A stretch of 64,000 nt of DNA, taken from contig JBOZIK010000001.1 in NCBI GenBank assembly GCA_051453625.1, forward strand, positions 229,952,701 to 230,016,700, in the 5' to 3' direction. Source of the DNA: Welwitschia mirabilis. Its lineage: Eukaryota > Gnetophyta > Gnetopsida > Welwitschiales. Position numbers and translations under genes: made by a program. Position 1 is the stretch's first letter, and each line of letters starts with the position of its first letter. Below the pieces are notes generated by a model. That model made no database searches. It was not told the DNA's origin and worked only from the letters and a program-made list of their open reading frames with translations. Positions 47,346 to 61,469 of this stretch are shown here, piece by piece.

Positions 47346-50300
47346 TTCCATTTTGTACAAAATTTAGATCAACATCATATCAAAACATAATATTTAAAAA
47401 GCTAGATTTCTCAAATTAACATGACAAACTATTTAACTTTAACAAGATTTTCATTAAATTTTAATACATTCACTTGAAAGGTAAATCTTTAGTTATCATG
47501 AACTGAGTTATAAAAGCATTAAACATCTAAATTAGGTTATAGATTAATAATTAATTAACAAAAACTATCATATGAATTTATATTAAATCAAAGTAACACT
47601 TAGTCGATTTCAAGCTATTTTGACCAATAGAAAGAAGAAAAGGAAGAAGAAAGAGAAAAGGTGGAGGAAAAAATTTAGATGAATGAACTTAGAAATTATT
47701 AAAACTTTTAAAATACTTAGATATATCTTAAACCAAGTTTCTAGGGGCAAACATTTTCAATATCAAGTAGAATCCATCAAAACTGATAGAAATAGTTCTT
47801 CTAAATAAACTACAAAAATTATAGTCAATCCTACTTTGACCATGGATACTAAGAAAATATGAAACTTGTAAAAAAAATGGATTGCATATTTATAAATTAC
47901 TCATAACATATTATAAGATAGGATATTTAATTTCTAAATACAGATCAATAATAACAGTGAAATTCATTTTGCAAAATTGAGAAATTTAAGATTTAATAGT
48001 TTAGAAATTTGTCCAAATAAAACTATAACTCTTATATGGTCAAAATAGGGATTTTGAAGGGAAAATTTGAGTTCTATATAATATAGGATGAAAGTTTTTA
48101 AATCATGAGAGGAAGCTACAAACAAAATGTTAGAATCATTGGAGTTGTAGAAAAAGAGTTATAGTTAAAACATGCACTAAAATTTACTAGTCTACTTTGA
48201 TTTTGAAAAGAGGAGAAAGAAGAGAAAATAATTTATACAAAAATAGATACTTTTAATCTCAAATAAATATAAATAAAATATTCACAAACCAATATACTTC
48301 TGTTAGAAAGGAAAAAATATAAATTCATCATCCTTTTCCTTAGAAGAAAGGTGGAATCATGAGAAAAAAATCAGAAGAATAAAGGAAAAAAGAGAAAAAA
48401 GGAATAAAACACCTGATTCATTTTGAAAAAATGTGCTCAATAATACAAAATTTTAGAATTCCATGATAGGTGCTCAATGTATAACAATCTAACTAGCAAT
48501 AGTTATGCAATATGCTATAAGATGTCTAATTGAATTAAAGGAAAAGCATGATAAAAATACATAAATCAAGTAATTACAAGCATAAAAATATAAGTAAAGA
48601 ACACTTATTAGTTTCAAATGAAATCATATCCCCTTTTATTATTCTTTAGTTCAATTTCTTACAATATTTAATGTCTTCTTCTCCTCCTGCACTATCCATT
48701 CACATGCACTTTGCCATCCGTGTTGTGCCTTCTATATGGATGAAAATGGAAGAAAAGCTAATTGAAAAATGAATACGAAGGAATTTAGAAGGATAAAATT
48801 GGATTTTAATGATAGAAAAAATGAGAACAAATAATCTAAAAGGCTTCCAAAGTTAATATAGAAAGAAGATTAACTTGAAAGTAAAGAAATATAAGAGAAA
48901 TGAAATTAAAAAATCTCTTTCCAATGCTTGAGAATGGCTTGAATGGCATCAAAATAGAATAAAAATAATAGATTAATGTTATGCTCTAAGTTTGAACATT
49001 AAGAATTATTTTTATAGGTGCACTTGGATTAGTTTTAGGCTAAGGAATTACTAAAACCATTGAATTTTCACATGTGATACATGCTTAGGTTGATAAAACT
49101 ATTACATGGCATTGCAATGCCAGCTTATTCATGAAAATGGAGCTACAATGCTACAAATAGTTTGAAAAATTAACTACCTCAACTTTCAAAAAGTAGATTA
49201 ACTTAATTTTATCTCTTACGACTGATAGCACATGAAAAAATCAAATTTGCCTAAAAATCACTAGAAATGCATAAATTATGGCTAATGAAACATAAATTTT
49301 CAAGGTACTGATGTTGTCTCATCTAATGACATGTATCAAGTGTTAGAGTAAGTTGGAATAATTGCATCAGTAAGTATATAAGATATGATAATGGAAAATA
49401 AGCTATAAATAATTTATACAGCTAGTGGATTAAAGTAGTCTTTCATGATTTACATTTCCACCCTCAATCTTAATCTTTTAATCATAATCATTACGAATAA
49501 TCTCAAACTAGATCATAATGTATCATTTTAAGCTTAATAAATGTTCAAGGTACTTGTCATCTAAAAAGTGCAGAAATACCTCTAAGTGCAGTGTCTTAGC
49601 TAAAAAAATAATATAATATAATAATCATTAATACCTCATTTTATAAAAAATTCAGGCTTCATCGCATCCACCAATTCGTATTCTTGTATGTCTTGTGCAA
49701 GTAATAATGATAAGAAAAATAAAGCATGTTATCAATCAAGATGTTTATAGCTCAAGTGAATGGTTGTGGATCTAAATGCTGGTCCTACAAATTAAACAAG
49801 ATGCAAAGTAATAGTGCCAGTAATCATAAAAGTATAATGATATATATGTGATAAGATATAATAAGTAAAATGCAAGAACATTAGAATTTTAACTTCTACT
49901 CATTAATCTATAAAGTAAAATGAAAGTTTCATTTATTTGTAAAAGAAAAGAAAAATAAGAATACAAGATAAATAAAGTAAAACACACTTAACTATCATAT
50001 CATGAAATAGTGTTACAAATGATACTAAAGCATAGGGACTTCACATACGAAAAATAAACACTATCAGATAAATATAATCAAGAATTAAATACAAAATATT
50101 AATAAAGATGGAGCTTTAAAAGTTAGAAAGCAACTACTAATGCCCCTTAGGCTTGAATAAGAACTAGCATTTTGAGAATAAAAAAATATCGCTTAATCAC
50201 AATTTATTATAGTAAATAGAAAACTAATAAACAAAAATGAAAAAATTTTTTTCAGATTGATAATTTTTGGGAAAAAAATAGAAGTAGCTCCTTCCCAAAT

Positions 50301-51342
50301 CTCATAGCCCTCATAAATGTAATTATATGATATCTGTAGCTCTCATTTCATCATCTAAAAAAAAGTACTAAGATTTTTAAGTTTTAAGGAAAATAAAATA
50401 CAAATAAAAAGATTTTTTTTTCTATCTTTTGGTTTTTTAGATTGTATCATATTTACATCCAAAATATGAATCAAAATAAAGATGAATCAAAATAACGATG
50501 ATTATGAAATATGCAATAAAGATGATTTATAACTATGTAGATGTTTACCTTTGTAAATTTAAATTTTACTCATGAATGTATAGTTTTGAAAAGAAAAGAA
50601 AAAGAATACATAGAAAAGTAGTGAAACTTAGAACATATGCACCTATAAGTATTATTGGAGTAATTTAATTTTTAAAATTTTATTAACATAAGTGTAATAT
50701 AAGAAGTACTTGACAACAAGCAATCTCCAATCTATGCATATAAATGTTTAAAGAAAAATCTAATATTTTACATAAAAATAAAAACTATTTCCTAGAAATG
50801 ACACCAATCTTGAATGAAGGAGAAACTTAATTTTTAAAATGAGAAAATCATTTTCTAAGCCTTTTATACTCAGGAAAAGAAAATCATATAAAAGGTTTAA
50901 ATTAAAGTATAAAGAAATCTCCTAGGTCAAATTGCATATATAATAGAAGTACATAAGTATCAAACCAATGGAATACTTAGTAGAGTCTTATAAAAATACT
51001 AATATTGTCGTATAAAATTATCACTTAACATGATAAAATGACTATTTCTTTCACGTGACATACATGTAATTACAACACATGATTTACAATTATGGTAAAG
51101 GATTAGATGTGTAAAAAATGTAATTTCATGAGAGGTGAAAAAAATACAATAAAATAAAAATAAATAATCTTTTATAAACATCTATCAATATTCTTAATAT
51201 CATTTTAACTCAAACAAAGAAGTCAGATAAGTTAAATAGTCAAAGGCACCAACGTTATTTTCTCATAAAAATAATTTTTTTTAAAATGTTTATTACTTAA
51301 AGTCATTTAACATAAATGTAGTTAAGTGATTAAAACATCATA
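47346..51342. repeat. Array unit 2 (3997 bp)
   Basis: Complete unit, about 100 bp longer than unit 1 through scattered indels, including an extra stretch near 50110-50230. Confidence 0.8.
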
Positions 51343-54305
51343 TTCCATTCTATACAAAATGCACTTTAACCTAGGATCAAAAGATAATACTTGAAAAGCT
51401 AGAATATTCAAATTAACATACTAGACTATTTAACTTTAATAAGATTTTCATTAAATTTTGATTTGTTTGACCTGAAACATAATGCTTTACTTAAAATGAA
51501 ATGAGTTATAAAAGTATTAAAACGTTTCAATTAGATTCTACATTAATAAGTAATTAATAAAAACTAGCATACGAATGTCTATTAAATCAAAGTAACACTA
51601 AGTTAATTTCAAGTTATTTTGACTTCTAGAAAGAAAAAAAGGAAAAAGAGAGAGAGAGAAAAGGAGAGAAAAAATTTTTAAGAATGAACTTAAAATTATC
51701 AAAACCTTAAAAATACTAAAAGTATATCCTAAAATAAGTTTATAGGTCCAAACATTCAAGATTAAGTAGAATCAATTGAAACCAATAGAAATAATTCATT
51801 TAGAAAAAAATACAAAAAGTATAGTCATTTTTATTTTGACTAAGAATATTAAGAAAATTATAAATCTTAAGAAAACATGGATTTAATATTTTAAAACTAC
51901 TATACTTTAGAATAGAATCTTGAATTTTTAAACATACATCAATAATGATAGAGAACTTTACTTTGAAAAATTGAGAAAATTAAGACTAAAAGTTTAGAAA
52001 TGTTTCTAAGTAAAACTATAACTTTAACTGAAAATGGATGAAGTAGGGGTTTTAAAGGCTACATCTAGGTTCTAATTAATTAAGAATAAATGTTTTTAAA
52101 TTATGATAAAAATTAACTAATAAAATTTTAAAATCATTAGAGTTGCAGAAAAAGAGTTATGGTCAAAACAAGAATTCAAATTTACTAGTTTACTTTGATT
52201 TTGAGAAGAGGAGAAAGAAGAGAAAATAATTTATACAAAAATAGATAATTTTGATCTAAAATAAATGTAAATTAAATATCCACAAATTAGTCTATTACAC
52301 TAGAAAGGAGAAAATAGAAAGTCATCATCATTTTCCTTGGAAGAAGGTTGAAATCATGCGAAAATGTACAAGAAAATGAGAAGAATGGAGGAGAGAAGAG
52401 AGAAGAGAAATAAATCAAATAATTTATTTTAATAAAGAGTTCCCAACCATACAAAATTTCAAAATTCCATGATAGGTACTAAATGTATAATAATGTAATT
52501 AGCAATTATTATGCAACATGCTATAAGAAGTCTAATTAAATTAAAAGAAAAGCATGATAAAAAGGCATAAATAAAGTAATTAAAAGCATAAAAATATAAA
52601 ATAAAAAACACTTATTAGTTTCATATGAAATCATAGTCATTTTTATTAGTCTTTAATTTAAGTACTTACAAAATTTGATTCCTTCTCCTCCTCCCACACC
52701 TCCCATTTATGTGCACTTCACCACCCTTGCAATGCCCTTCAGATGAATGAAAATGGGAGAAAAGGTGATTGAAAATGCAATATAAAAGCATGTAGGAGGC
52801 TAAAATTGGATGATTTTGTATGATAGAAAAAGATGAGAATAAAGAATGTAGAAGGATTTCAAAGCTAATATAGAAAGTATATCAACTTGGAAGTAAAGAA
52901 ATATGAGAGAAATGAAGTAGAAAATCTCCTTTCAATGCCTAAGAATGGCTTGAATCACATTAAAATAGCATAAACATGATAGAGTAATGCTATGCTTTAA
53001 GTGTAGGCATTGCAGGGGGCTTTATAAGTTCAATTAACTTATTTTCCATCGAATTTTTGCATATGAGACATGCTTAGGTTAAAAAACTATTAAATGGTGT
53101 TGTAGCACTAATTTACTCATGAAAATGGAGCTACAATGCCATACATAATTTAAAAAATTAATTATCTCAACTTTCAAAAAGTAAATTATCTTAATTTTTC
53201 CTCTTTTGGCTTATATTACTTGAAAACATCAATGTTGACTTAAAAACAACTAAAAATAAATAAATTATGGCTCATAGAATTCAAATTTCTAAGGTACTAA
53301 TGTTAGAAGAGGCTTTGATATCATTCAATGTCATACATTAAGTGTTAAAATGAATCAAAATTATTGTATCAATAACTAAATAAGATATCGTAATAGAAAA
53401 GGGACTGTAAATCATCTATAGAGCTTCTAGGTTGAAGTATTCATATATGATTTGCATTTTTACCCTCTATCTTGAGCATAATCATCATGAATAACCTCAA
53501 GCTAGTTTATAATGTATCACTACGAGCGTAATGAGTTTTCAAGATCCTTATCACTTAAAAAATGCAAAAATACCTTTAAGTGCAGTATTATAGTTTAAAA
53601 AGTAATGCAAATTTATACCTATTAATATCTTATTTTATCAAAAATTTAGGCTTCATCACACCCCCAAACTAGTCTACTTGTATGTCTTATATAAGTGATA
53701 AAAATAATAAAAATGAAGCTTGCTACCAATCATGATGTTTGTAGTTCAAGTAAATGGTTGTAAATCTAAATGATAGTTCTACAAATCAAACAACATGTAA
53801 AGAAATAATACCACTAAGCATGAAAATATAGTAATATATATGTGATAAGAGATAGGAAGTAAAATGCAAAAACATTAGAAACTTTAACATTTTATTCATT
53901 AATATATAAAGTAAACTAAAATTTTTATTCATTTGTAAAAAAAAAAAGAAAAATAAGGACACAATCTAGATAAAGTGAAATACACTCAAATATCATAGCA
54001 TAAAGTACTGTTACAAACGATAAAGAATCATACAAACTTCACATATGGAAAATGAACACTATCATATAAAAATGATTAAGAATTCAATATAGAATATTAA
54101 TAAAGATAAAGGTTTAAAACTTAGAAAACAAACTCGTTATACCCATTCTAACCAAAATGAAAACCAGAATTTTGAGATTAAAAATACATATCTTGGTCAT
54201 AAATTATTATAGAACAAAAAACTTAGAAATAAAAATGATTTTTTTCTTTTTTAATTGATAGTTTTTAAAAAACAAATAAGAGTAAGTCATTTTGAAAGTT
54301 CATAG
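51343..54305. repeat. Array unit 3, truncated
   Basis: Matches the other units until about 54305 (AGAGTAAGTCATT...TCATAGC), then changes abruptly to LTR-like sequence. A deletion near 53030-53060 removes part of the block GTTTTAGGCTAAGGA found in the others. Confidence 0.8.
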
Positions 54306-54339
54306 CTATTGACATGATAAAATTAACATTTCAAGTAAG

Positions 54340-55640
54340 TATAATTAATTAATTTAGCATAAGAAAAGATATTTTATTCATTTATTATCATAAAATGATG
54401 TTTTTTACCCTATTTGTCATGTTTTCATGAATATATATACTTTTACATAACACTAGTAGGATTGTTGCTGACTTCTAAAGAACTATGAAAAATATTAAAG
54501 AATTACAACATTAAATGCAAGCACCATTGATGAGGATTACCAGTGCCATTGACCTATTGAGGAGAAATTACACCAATCTTACATTCTTGCTATAATTGAA
54601 AAAGTTCATCATGTTGCATTTATGGGATACATTAGAAGTTAATCTAGAGTAGACTTCAAATTTAGATGACACATGGTACAAGTACAAATGGACATGTTTT
54701 AATAACATGTGGTGTAATAACGATAATCATGAGGATGATACATGATATGGATTCTAGTGGCATCATCATTAATAGTTAAAAGACATATCATTGTCATGTT
54801 TTCATAAGGAGATAAAAAATGTTTTCTTATGGCTACGTGCTAAACATATTTGCAATTTCCTCCTTATGTAACTACCCTTAAGTAACCCCCCTTATGTAAT
54901 AGCCACCTAATGCAATCAGAATGAAGTCCTTCAAGCCTTCACTCATCTATAAAAGGGCCTTAAATACCCATTGCAAATATATTTTAGTCAACTTAATGTG
55001 GGAAAAACTTAGAGGCTAGGATATCATTTTTCTCTAATACTCTTTCTTATGGATGAAATGATTTAAGACTAGTTAAGGAGTTCTTCTTCACCTTCTTCAT
55101 GTGATGTAATGTATATTCTTTAGATTTTAACAGAAGAACTGATTTAAATTCTTTCATTGTTGTTGCCCATTTCATTTGGTATTTGCAATATTTAAATAGG
55201 AATAGTTCTAAAATTAGTTTAAATCCTTTCATTATTATTGCATATTTATTTGCAATTAGTGATATTTAAGTAGGACTAATTCTAAGTGTGTTTTATTCTT
55301 TCATTATTATTACATAATCATTTAGCATTAACAATTTTGGAGTGGATCTCGCTTGATTGTTAAGTTCAAGATATAAGAATTATTAGAGAAAAGGTGGAGA
55401 TAAGGATGAATTAATTAGATTCCTAGAGCATTTCCATTCTCTTACGTTGTTAATTAAAAATAGATTTAAATCTTAACATTCAGTGTTTTTTTTTTATTTG
55501 AGTTTTTGTTATAAGTAGAATTAATCTTGTATATTTTGTAAACGTTACCTCATATATCCTTGTAAAATAATGATAACCTAGTGCAAACTTAGTTTTAAAT
55601 CCATATCACTACAAAATTACAACTAGATTTTAACACCCTT
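54340..55640 (+). repeat. Probable LTR, plus orientation (single copy seen)
   Basis: A well-formed TATA box at 54948 follows a stretch rich in CCTTATGTAA motifs, and the downstream part is T-rich, as in the U3-R layout of plant Gypsy LTRs. CCTTATGTAA occurs twice (near 54861 and 54890) about 60-90 bases before the TATA box. A matching second LTR was not found in the window, so this may be a solo LTR or the 5' LTR of an element whose gag decays into 56900-57400. Confidence 0.5.
54948..54955 (+). promoter_or_regulatory. TATA box of probable LTR promoter
   Basis: CTATAAAAGGGCC, one of the best core-promoter matches in the window. Confidence 0.6.
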
Positions 55641-58600
55641 GTTGATGATATCTTGGCATAGTAATTTCTCTGAGAATGCATGATTTTCTTTTTTGCAATT
55701 TTATTTAATTTTTTATAATTTTGCCAATAGTGGGTATTTGTCCGCTTTCTGGTGATACTCGAACTAGTCCTTTTCTATTTTATTTTGTGTATTTTCTTTT
55801 TCTTTCAATGGTAGGTATTACTCCATTTCTAGTAAAACCTAAATTAGTCCAAGTTGTTAAGTTTGGTTTTATAATCTAATATATAAAATTCATTCTTATA
55901 TGTCTAATAATTTTTGTTTATAGGTATAATGACTTTTTTATAGATGTAACCAAAGCTAAGATCATGATTAAAACCAAACCAAATTCTAATACTTTGTTTT
56001 ATGTATTTTATGTTTTCTAGAGTTTTGTAAAATTTTTACAAATTTTTCATTTAAATGGGTTTTTAATGTTGTTAAAAATTTTAAGAAAAATAAAAAATAT
56101 ATAAGGATTTTTCTAATCTTGCACATGTTTGAAGACATAGTTGTTTTGAATTTCTATAAGACTTTTCTTTGGTCTTACAACTTGAACTATTTTGCGCTAC
56201 TATAAAAACAACTTGTGAAATCTTTTAAATGCCTATAGTTAAAATAACTAATGTTGCCACCTCCTTGATTGGCATTACCAAAATTTCTACTTTGAAGCCT
56301 ATCTAACTTGAACTAAATCCTTTTGAGAACTCTTAAACCTTCTCAGATTGTAGGTCTCCTTTAAAACTATCAAAAATCTAGAAAATGGGAACTTTTAACC
56401 CAAACTTTAACCTATTTTCTAAACATTTAATAGTAAGTTGGGCTTATAACCCATTTTAGAAACCTTCCAATCTTAAACCTATCTATCCCTATAATTTTTA
56501 TAGTGATAATTAACTAAAATGAATTGTAGGATATTTCTTTTGATCTAAATAATCATTGGAATAATATCCTTAACTCCATTCACATTTAGATTGATCTCCT
56601 TGCAATCTTAAAAATTGCTATTATTAATCAAGAGAGTTTGATGCCTTGCCTTCCTTTTCCTCTCATAATCCATATTCATCAACCTCATATTCATTGCCCT
56701 CTGATCCTCACCCTTCATCTTCATTCTCATATCCTTTATCATTTGATCACTACCCTTCATCTTCCTACATTCAATAATCCATCTCATCTCCCTTTGAGGA
56801 TACCTTTTAGAGATATTCAGAAAGTGCTTATAAATCTTCTTGCAATACATTTGAATTCCATTTTGATCTTTGAACAATCAACTAAGAAAATAATAAACCT
56901 CAAGTAACTTCTTAAAAAAATGGTTGAAACTAATGATGAAATCCTTAGGGCCCTTGAATAATGAAAAGAAGAAGAAAAATTCTTCACATTCTATGAAACT
57001 ATAAGTATTAAAAGAGTTAAATTGATTAATAAGACTAAAAGTGATAACATACAAACCCTATTACTTAAGAATGAGGAATAAGCCAATAACGAAACTAATG
57101 AGGACATCCAAGAGGATCTCAAGTTTAGATATGCCTTAGAGAATAATTAATTAAATGCATCTAGATTATACTTTAGAGTAGAATCAGAAACATTGATGAT
57201 GATCAATCCATAATAAGTAACCAAACATTTGATGGGGAATGAAAAATTATAATGCTATACATCAAAGTATGAACTAATAGGTAACATTAATGAAGTAGAT
57301 AATATTGAAAATAATCCTATCCTTAAACATAAACTAATGTCTTTTGCTAAAAGAATTTTTAAAGACTTTAGTGAAATAAAGAACATTAGCTAAAGCCTAA
57401 TCATGTACAACCATTAAGAAACCCTTGTCTTAACAACATCTTAAGACAATTATGTCATTTCCATTTTTATGTTTTAAGTAATACTTAAATCATAGAGATA
57501 AAGACAAAACTTTCATAACTTTGAAATAATTTTTTGATACTTCTTTTAACAATCATTCACATTTTTTAATTATTTTCAATTCATCTTTATCTTCATCCAA
57601 AAATAATGTATTGCATGAATTGTTGAGTAAATAGAAATAGGATAAGGGATGAATAACTTGTGATTTAAAACATATTAATTTTACTACTAGTGTTGATGTT
57701 TTTGCAAATTTCTTGGAATCATGCATAAATGTTTATAGGTATTCGATATCCTCTTTGAATGTATTGTATAATTTTAACACATCATTTAAAGACCACATTA
57801 ATTATTTTAAGTCTTCACGTATGCCATACCTTGGAAAAAAGACTTTAGAAATTTTTAGCTTCCTTGTGTGATTTTAAATTTGAATTTTTTTTTGAGAATA
57901 GATTTTCCTTTTATGATATATTTAAGTCTAAAAAAAGAAATTTTAAAAAATTTTATGCTTGACATGCTTTCATCCCTCAAACTACCCGTGTACTTCCACA
58001 TATATAATCACTGCCTTAAAAAGTTTTAGTACAGAAATTTGAGATATTTGTTATAGTGTGAATTTATGCAATTCTTAAGTCCTTTAAGTAAACTTGTAAC
58101 TCAAATTACTTATAGAAAAACAATCACTAGTATAGATGAGAGTTAACCTAAATGTCGTAATCCTAATAAAGGCACTAGGCTTAGAGTTAGAGACTTGATT
58201 TCTAAAAGTATTTTGGTCTTTTATCTGTTAATCAATAAAAGTAAATAACAATGCAAAATACAATGCAAGATGAAAGGCCAAATGCAATGAAATGGAGTGC
58301 AATGGGATGATTTTTATTTGAACTTTTAGTTCTCTTATTACAAGAACTAGCTCTCTATAATTCAAGTCAACTAAGAAGAGTTATTTACTTACTCCTAACT
58401 AATATGAACTATGAGATAAATCAACTAAAATATGGGAAATGAAATATGAAATTGAAACAAAATAACAATGTAAATCTAAACTAATCAAAACCAACATTAA
58501 CAAAGGTTTCTCTTATGATATATATAAATTATAGAATTATCACTAAACTATAACAAACTTAAACTATAAAAGACATAAACACATTTAGAGTAAAAAGATT

Positions 58601-61469
58601 ATTTGAATTAATCATAGAACTTTTACATCCACTTACAACAAAGTAGTAGCTCTCAATGGAGGATACTTAGCCTAACATAAGGGTAACTTATCTTTGTAGC
58701 TATTGGATGGATTTCTTGTCCTTTAATATTCTATCACAAGAGCATTAGGTATAAAGATGAAAACAGAAGTGAAGGAAAGGGAGGGTATTTGTAGTTTTAC
58801 AATGAACATCTAGAAGCCTAACCCTAGAGGTTAGAGAAGAAACCCTAGTAGCCTAAATGGGTCACATAAACCCATTACAAAGATAACTATTTTTCATTAT
58901 AGGAAATAGCTATTGTCCTGATTGTCATGAGGAAAACATGGGGCATGTTACTCCATGTAAAAAGATGCTTCATTAGCTTCAGGCCTTACTATCAACTCCA
59001 TAGCTTTTGTCCAAGTTAACAATGCTATTGTCCTGGTTATCATGGAGATGACAGAGGGGACGACAAACTTCCTCATCTTTAATCTCAAAGATAAATTAGT
59101 CTTCTACTCAGTCTTCTTCCAAAGTATGAAGTATCAAAATAAGCTTTAAGAGCCTCCAAATATGCTAAGAATAACATATTTTAATGATCATCCTATCTAT
59201 GTTTCATAAGCATTAGTATTGCATTCAAACCTATATAGAAATCCTACAAAAACACTTAAAATACATCACCAAATTCTTACAAATTGGCATTGTAACATAT
59301 CCCCTACTTAGCCTTATCAGTCCTTGACAAAGTGAGCAATCAACTATATTAAAAGCCAATTTGCCTAACATAAATAACAACTTTAAAAAATGTACATTGA
59401 GGATAATTGAATCATGTAGGAATAGATATCAAAAACCAATTAATTGATAAGAATAATGATATATTCATAAGCCCCCTACTTAAACACATTGCCATAGAAT
59501 GAATGAGTGTCATAAACATAAAAAAACCATAAAACATAATGATGATAGCTTAGAACATGATAATGTATATGAATAATGTGGGATATAGATTTTGAACTGA
59601 GGTAATAATCTTTAAGTAGTGGTAATCTCAAAAGAATGATGCATCTTAGTTCATTAGTATAATCAATAAAGGCAAAGTATAAGAGTAAATATAGCATACT
59701 TTATCTTTTAGATGATTTAAAACATAGCTATAAGAAGGTTCTATGAGTGTACTACGTGTGTTTCTAAAAGATAAAGTGCATTAATTTTTAGTTAAGTAAA
59801 AAGAAATCTCATCCAAAAAACTCTTCACAGATATGTATCATGAAGGCTTAAAACATGATCCTTTAAATTTTTAAAATTTTTGCTCAAAATCAAGAAGAAT
59901 GCTTAGAAAGATGTTCTATCCCTCCCAAAGGTGAAGTAAGATTTCCTATATTACACAAAATGAAAAGAAGGAGTGTTAACCAGGATATTGTGGGGAAGAC
60001 AAACATGGGATGACAATGATCAAAAACATTATTTGAAAAGAGAGGGAAATTAGAAAAAGTCTAAAAATAAACAAGAATATGAAAAGCAGTAGAAAAAGTA
60101 GAAAGAAAGTAGAAAGTGAAAAATTAATTTTGAAAAACATAACCATGATGAAAAGATAGCTATGAAAAAGAATAAAATGCACTAAGTAGAAAGAAGAAAT
60201 GCTTAAAGACTCCTAGAATGTGCCCAAACTCATGGAAAAAGAAGAACTAGAAGTCATTAGATTATGGTAACCTATCAAAAAGAAAACAAAAATTCTTGAG
60301 AGAAATTATGAAAAAACATCAACAAGAAACTACAAAAGGATTATATCCATGATATTATGCTAAAAAAGTATTGGAAATAACTTTGAAAAATCCAATGACA
60401 CATTCAAAGAAAAGCAAAATAAAAATGCACAACTAAGAACATAAAGAAGATTACTTACTTACCCTAAATTCTAACCTAACAAATTATCTTGGTAAAAATC
60501 ATAAAATTACTTGATGAAAGATGCATGATAGTATGCAAAAACTTCATAAGATACCACTCAAATAGGCAATGATCATGACAATGTTAAGTATGTTTAATGT
60601 TATCAAATAATAAATGATAAAATAAAAAGCTATTAAAATAGGAACTTATAAGCTATCAACTCAAACAACACTAGAATCTAAAAAAGTAAGGTAATCATGT
60701 AGAAGTACTATAAATAAGTAAATAAAATGAGTTTATAAAATATGAAATAACTCTAATGACGCTAAGGACATCACTGATTTTGTCGCCTCTAAGTATAATT
60801 TTATTCTACTATGATAAGGGGAGTGCAACCACTGTTAGAGGAGTAAGAACTCACACAGCATGGCTAACTTGACCCTTAGTTAAGTTCTTATAGCTATCAT
60901 ATTTCACTACCAAATGCCCCTCTCAAGAATATTTTCCCTAGTGCACTTGGGATGGGACATCATTGGAATCATGTTTTGAGATATAACATGAAAGAGCATG
61001 GTCTTTATTTCTTTTCTTTTTTTCTTTTATATCTTCTTTCTTCATCTTATTATTTTTTGTTTTTTGTTTTTTTTGGGATTCCACAAGATCAAGTACTTGT
61101 AAGGATAAAAGTGAAGTGATGTGATAAATAATAAGTAAGAACATGCTAGGATAACTAATTACTCATACCATTACAAGAGAATAAAAGAACTAAAGAATCT
61201 TCCTTCAAAATGAAGTTCATAGACATACAAATCTCTTAAGATTGAATGAAGTCAATCTTATCATTTAAATTGCCCAAGTAAAATATTACTAATCATGGAA
61301 ACTTCATAAAGTAAATACATAAGTCAAGTTTAAGATATTCAAGTGATAACATGATGTTAACCAAAGGAATGAGTTAAAAAGAAACTTAGATAATGATAAG
61401 AGGAAGATCCTCCTCATTAAGAAGGGCTTCCAAGAAAAGTGCTTCTATCATGTTCAAGATTTGATCAGT
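55641..61469. other. Retroelement-derived non-coding region
   Basis: No gene is recognised. A short direct repeat lies at 55726-55860 (AATAGTGGGTATTTGTCC... and AATGGTAGGTATTACTCC..., each followed by a TAGTCC). At 56640-56880 a CTCAT/CTTCAT-rich tract gives open frames on both strands that are low-complexity. At 56920-57400 the plus strand has charged pieces (EILRALE, KEEEKFFTFYE) that could be worn gag. The minus strand near 59290-59330 reads GATAAGGCTAAGTAGGGGATATGTTACAATG, resembling the G-rich sequence that follows pol in Athila/Tat-like elements, so 58600-61470 is probably the 3' non-coding part of Gypsy-4. Confidence 0.45.
58909..59060. repeat. 114-bp spaced direct repeat
   Basis: GCTATTGTCCTG(A/G)TT(G/A)TCATGGAG-like sequence occurs at 58909 and 59023 with flanking similarity. 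Function unknown; probably part of the Gypsy-4 LTR or 3' region. Confidence 0.55.

Larger units (their letters stand above)
43453..54305. repeat. Large tandem array: 2.75 copies of a 3.9-4.0 kb unit
   Basis: The same sequence order occurs three times head to tail. The anchor TTCCATT followed by (A/T/C)TATACAAAAT-like sequence lies at 43453, 47346 and 51343 (periods 3893 and 3997). A purine tract lies at 43738, 47630 and 51628; a block with GATGTT(C/T)ATAGCTCAAGT at about 45868, 49740 and, diverged, 53733. The third copy stops near 54305. No protein domain is seen on either strand. On the minus strand the third unit has GTTTGGGGGTGTGATGAAGCC near 53650, typical of the 3' non-coding part of Athila/Tat-like Gypsy elements. 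Confidence 0.85.

Noticed and set aside
58810-58855. AACCCTAG motifs as an interstitial telomere repeat
   Set aside because: Only two separate copies, not a tandem run; chance in AT-rich DNA.
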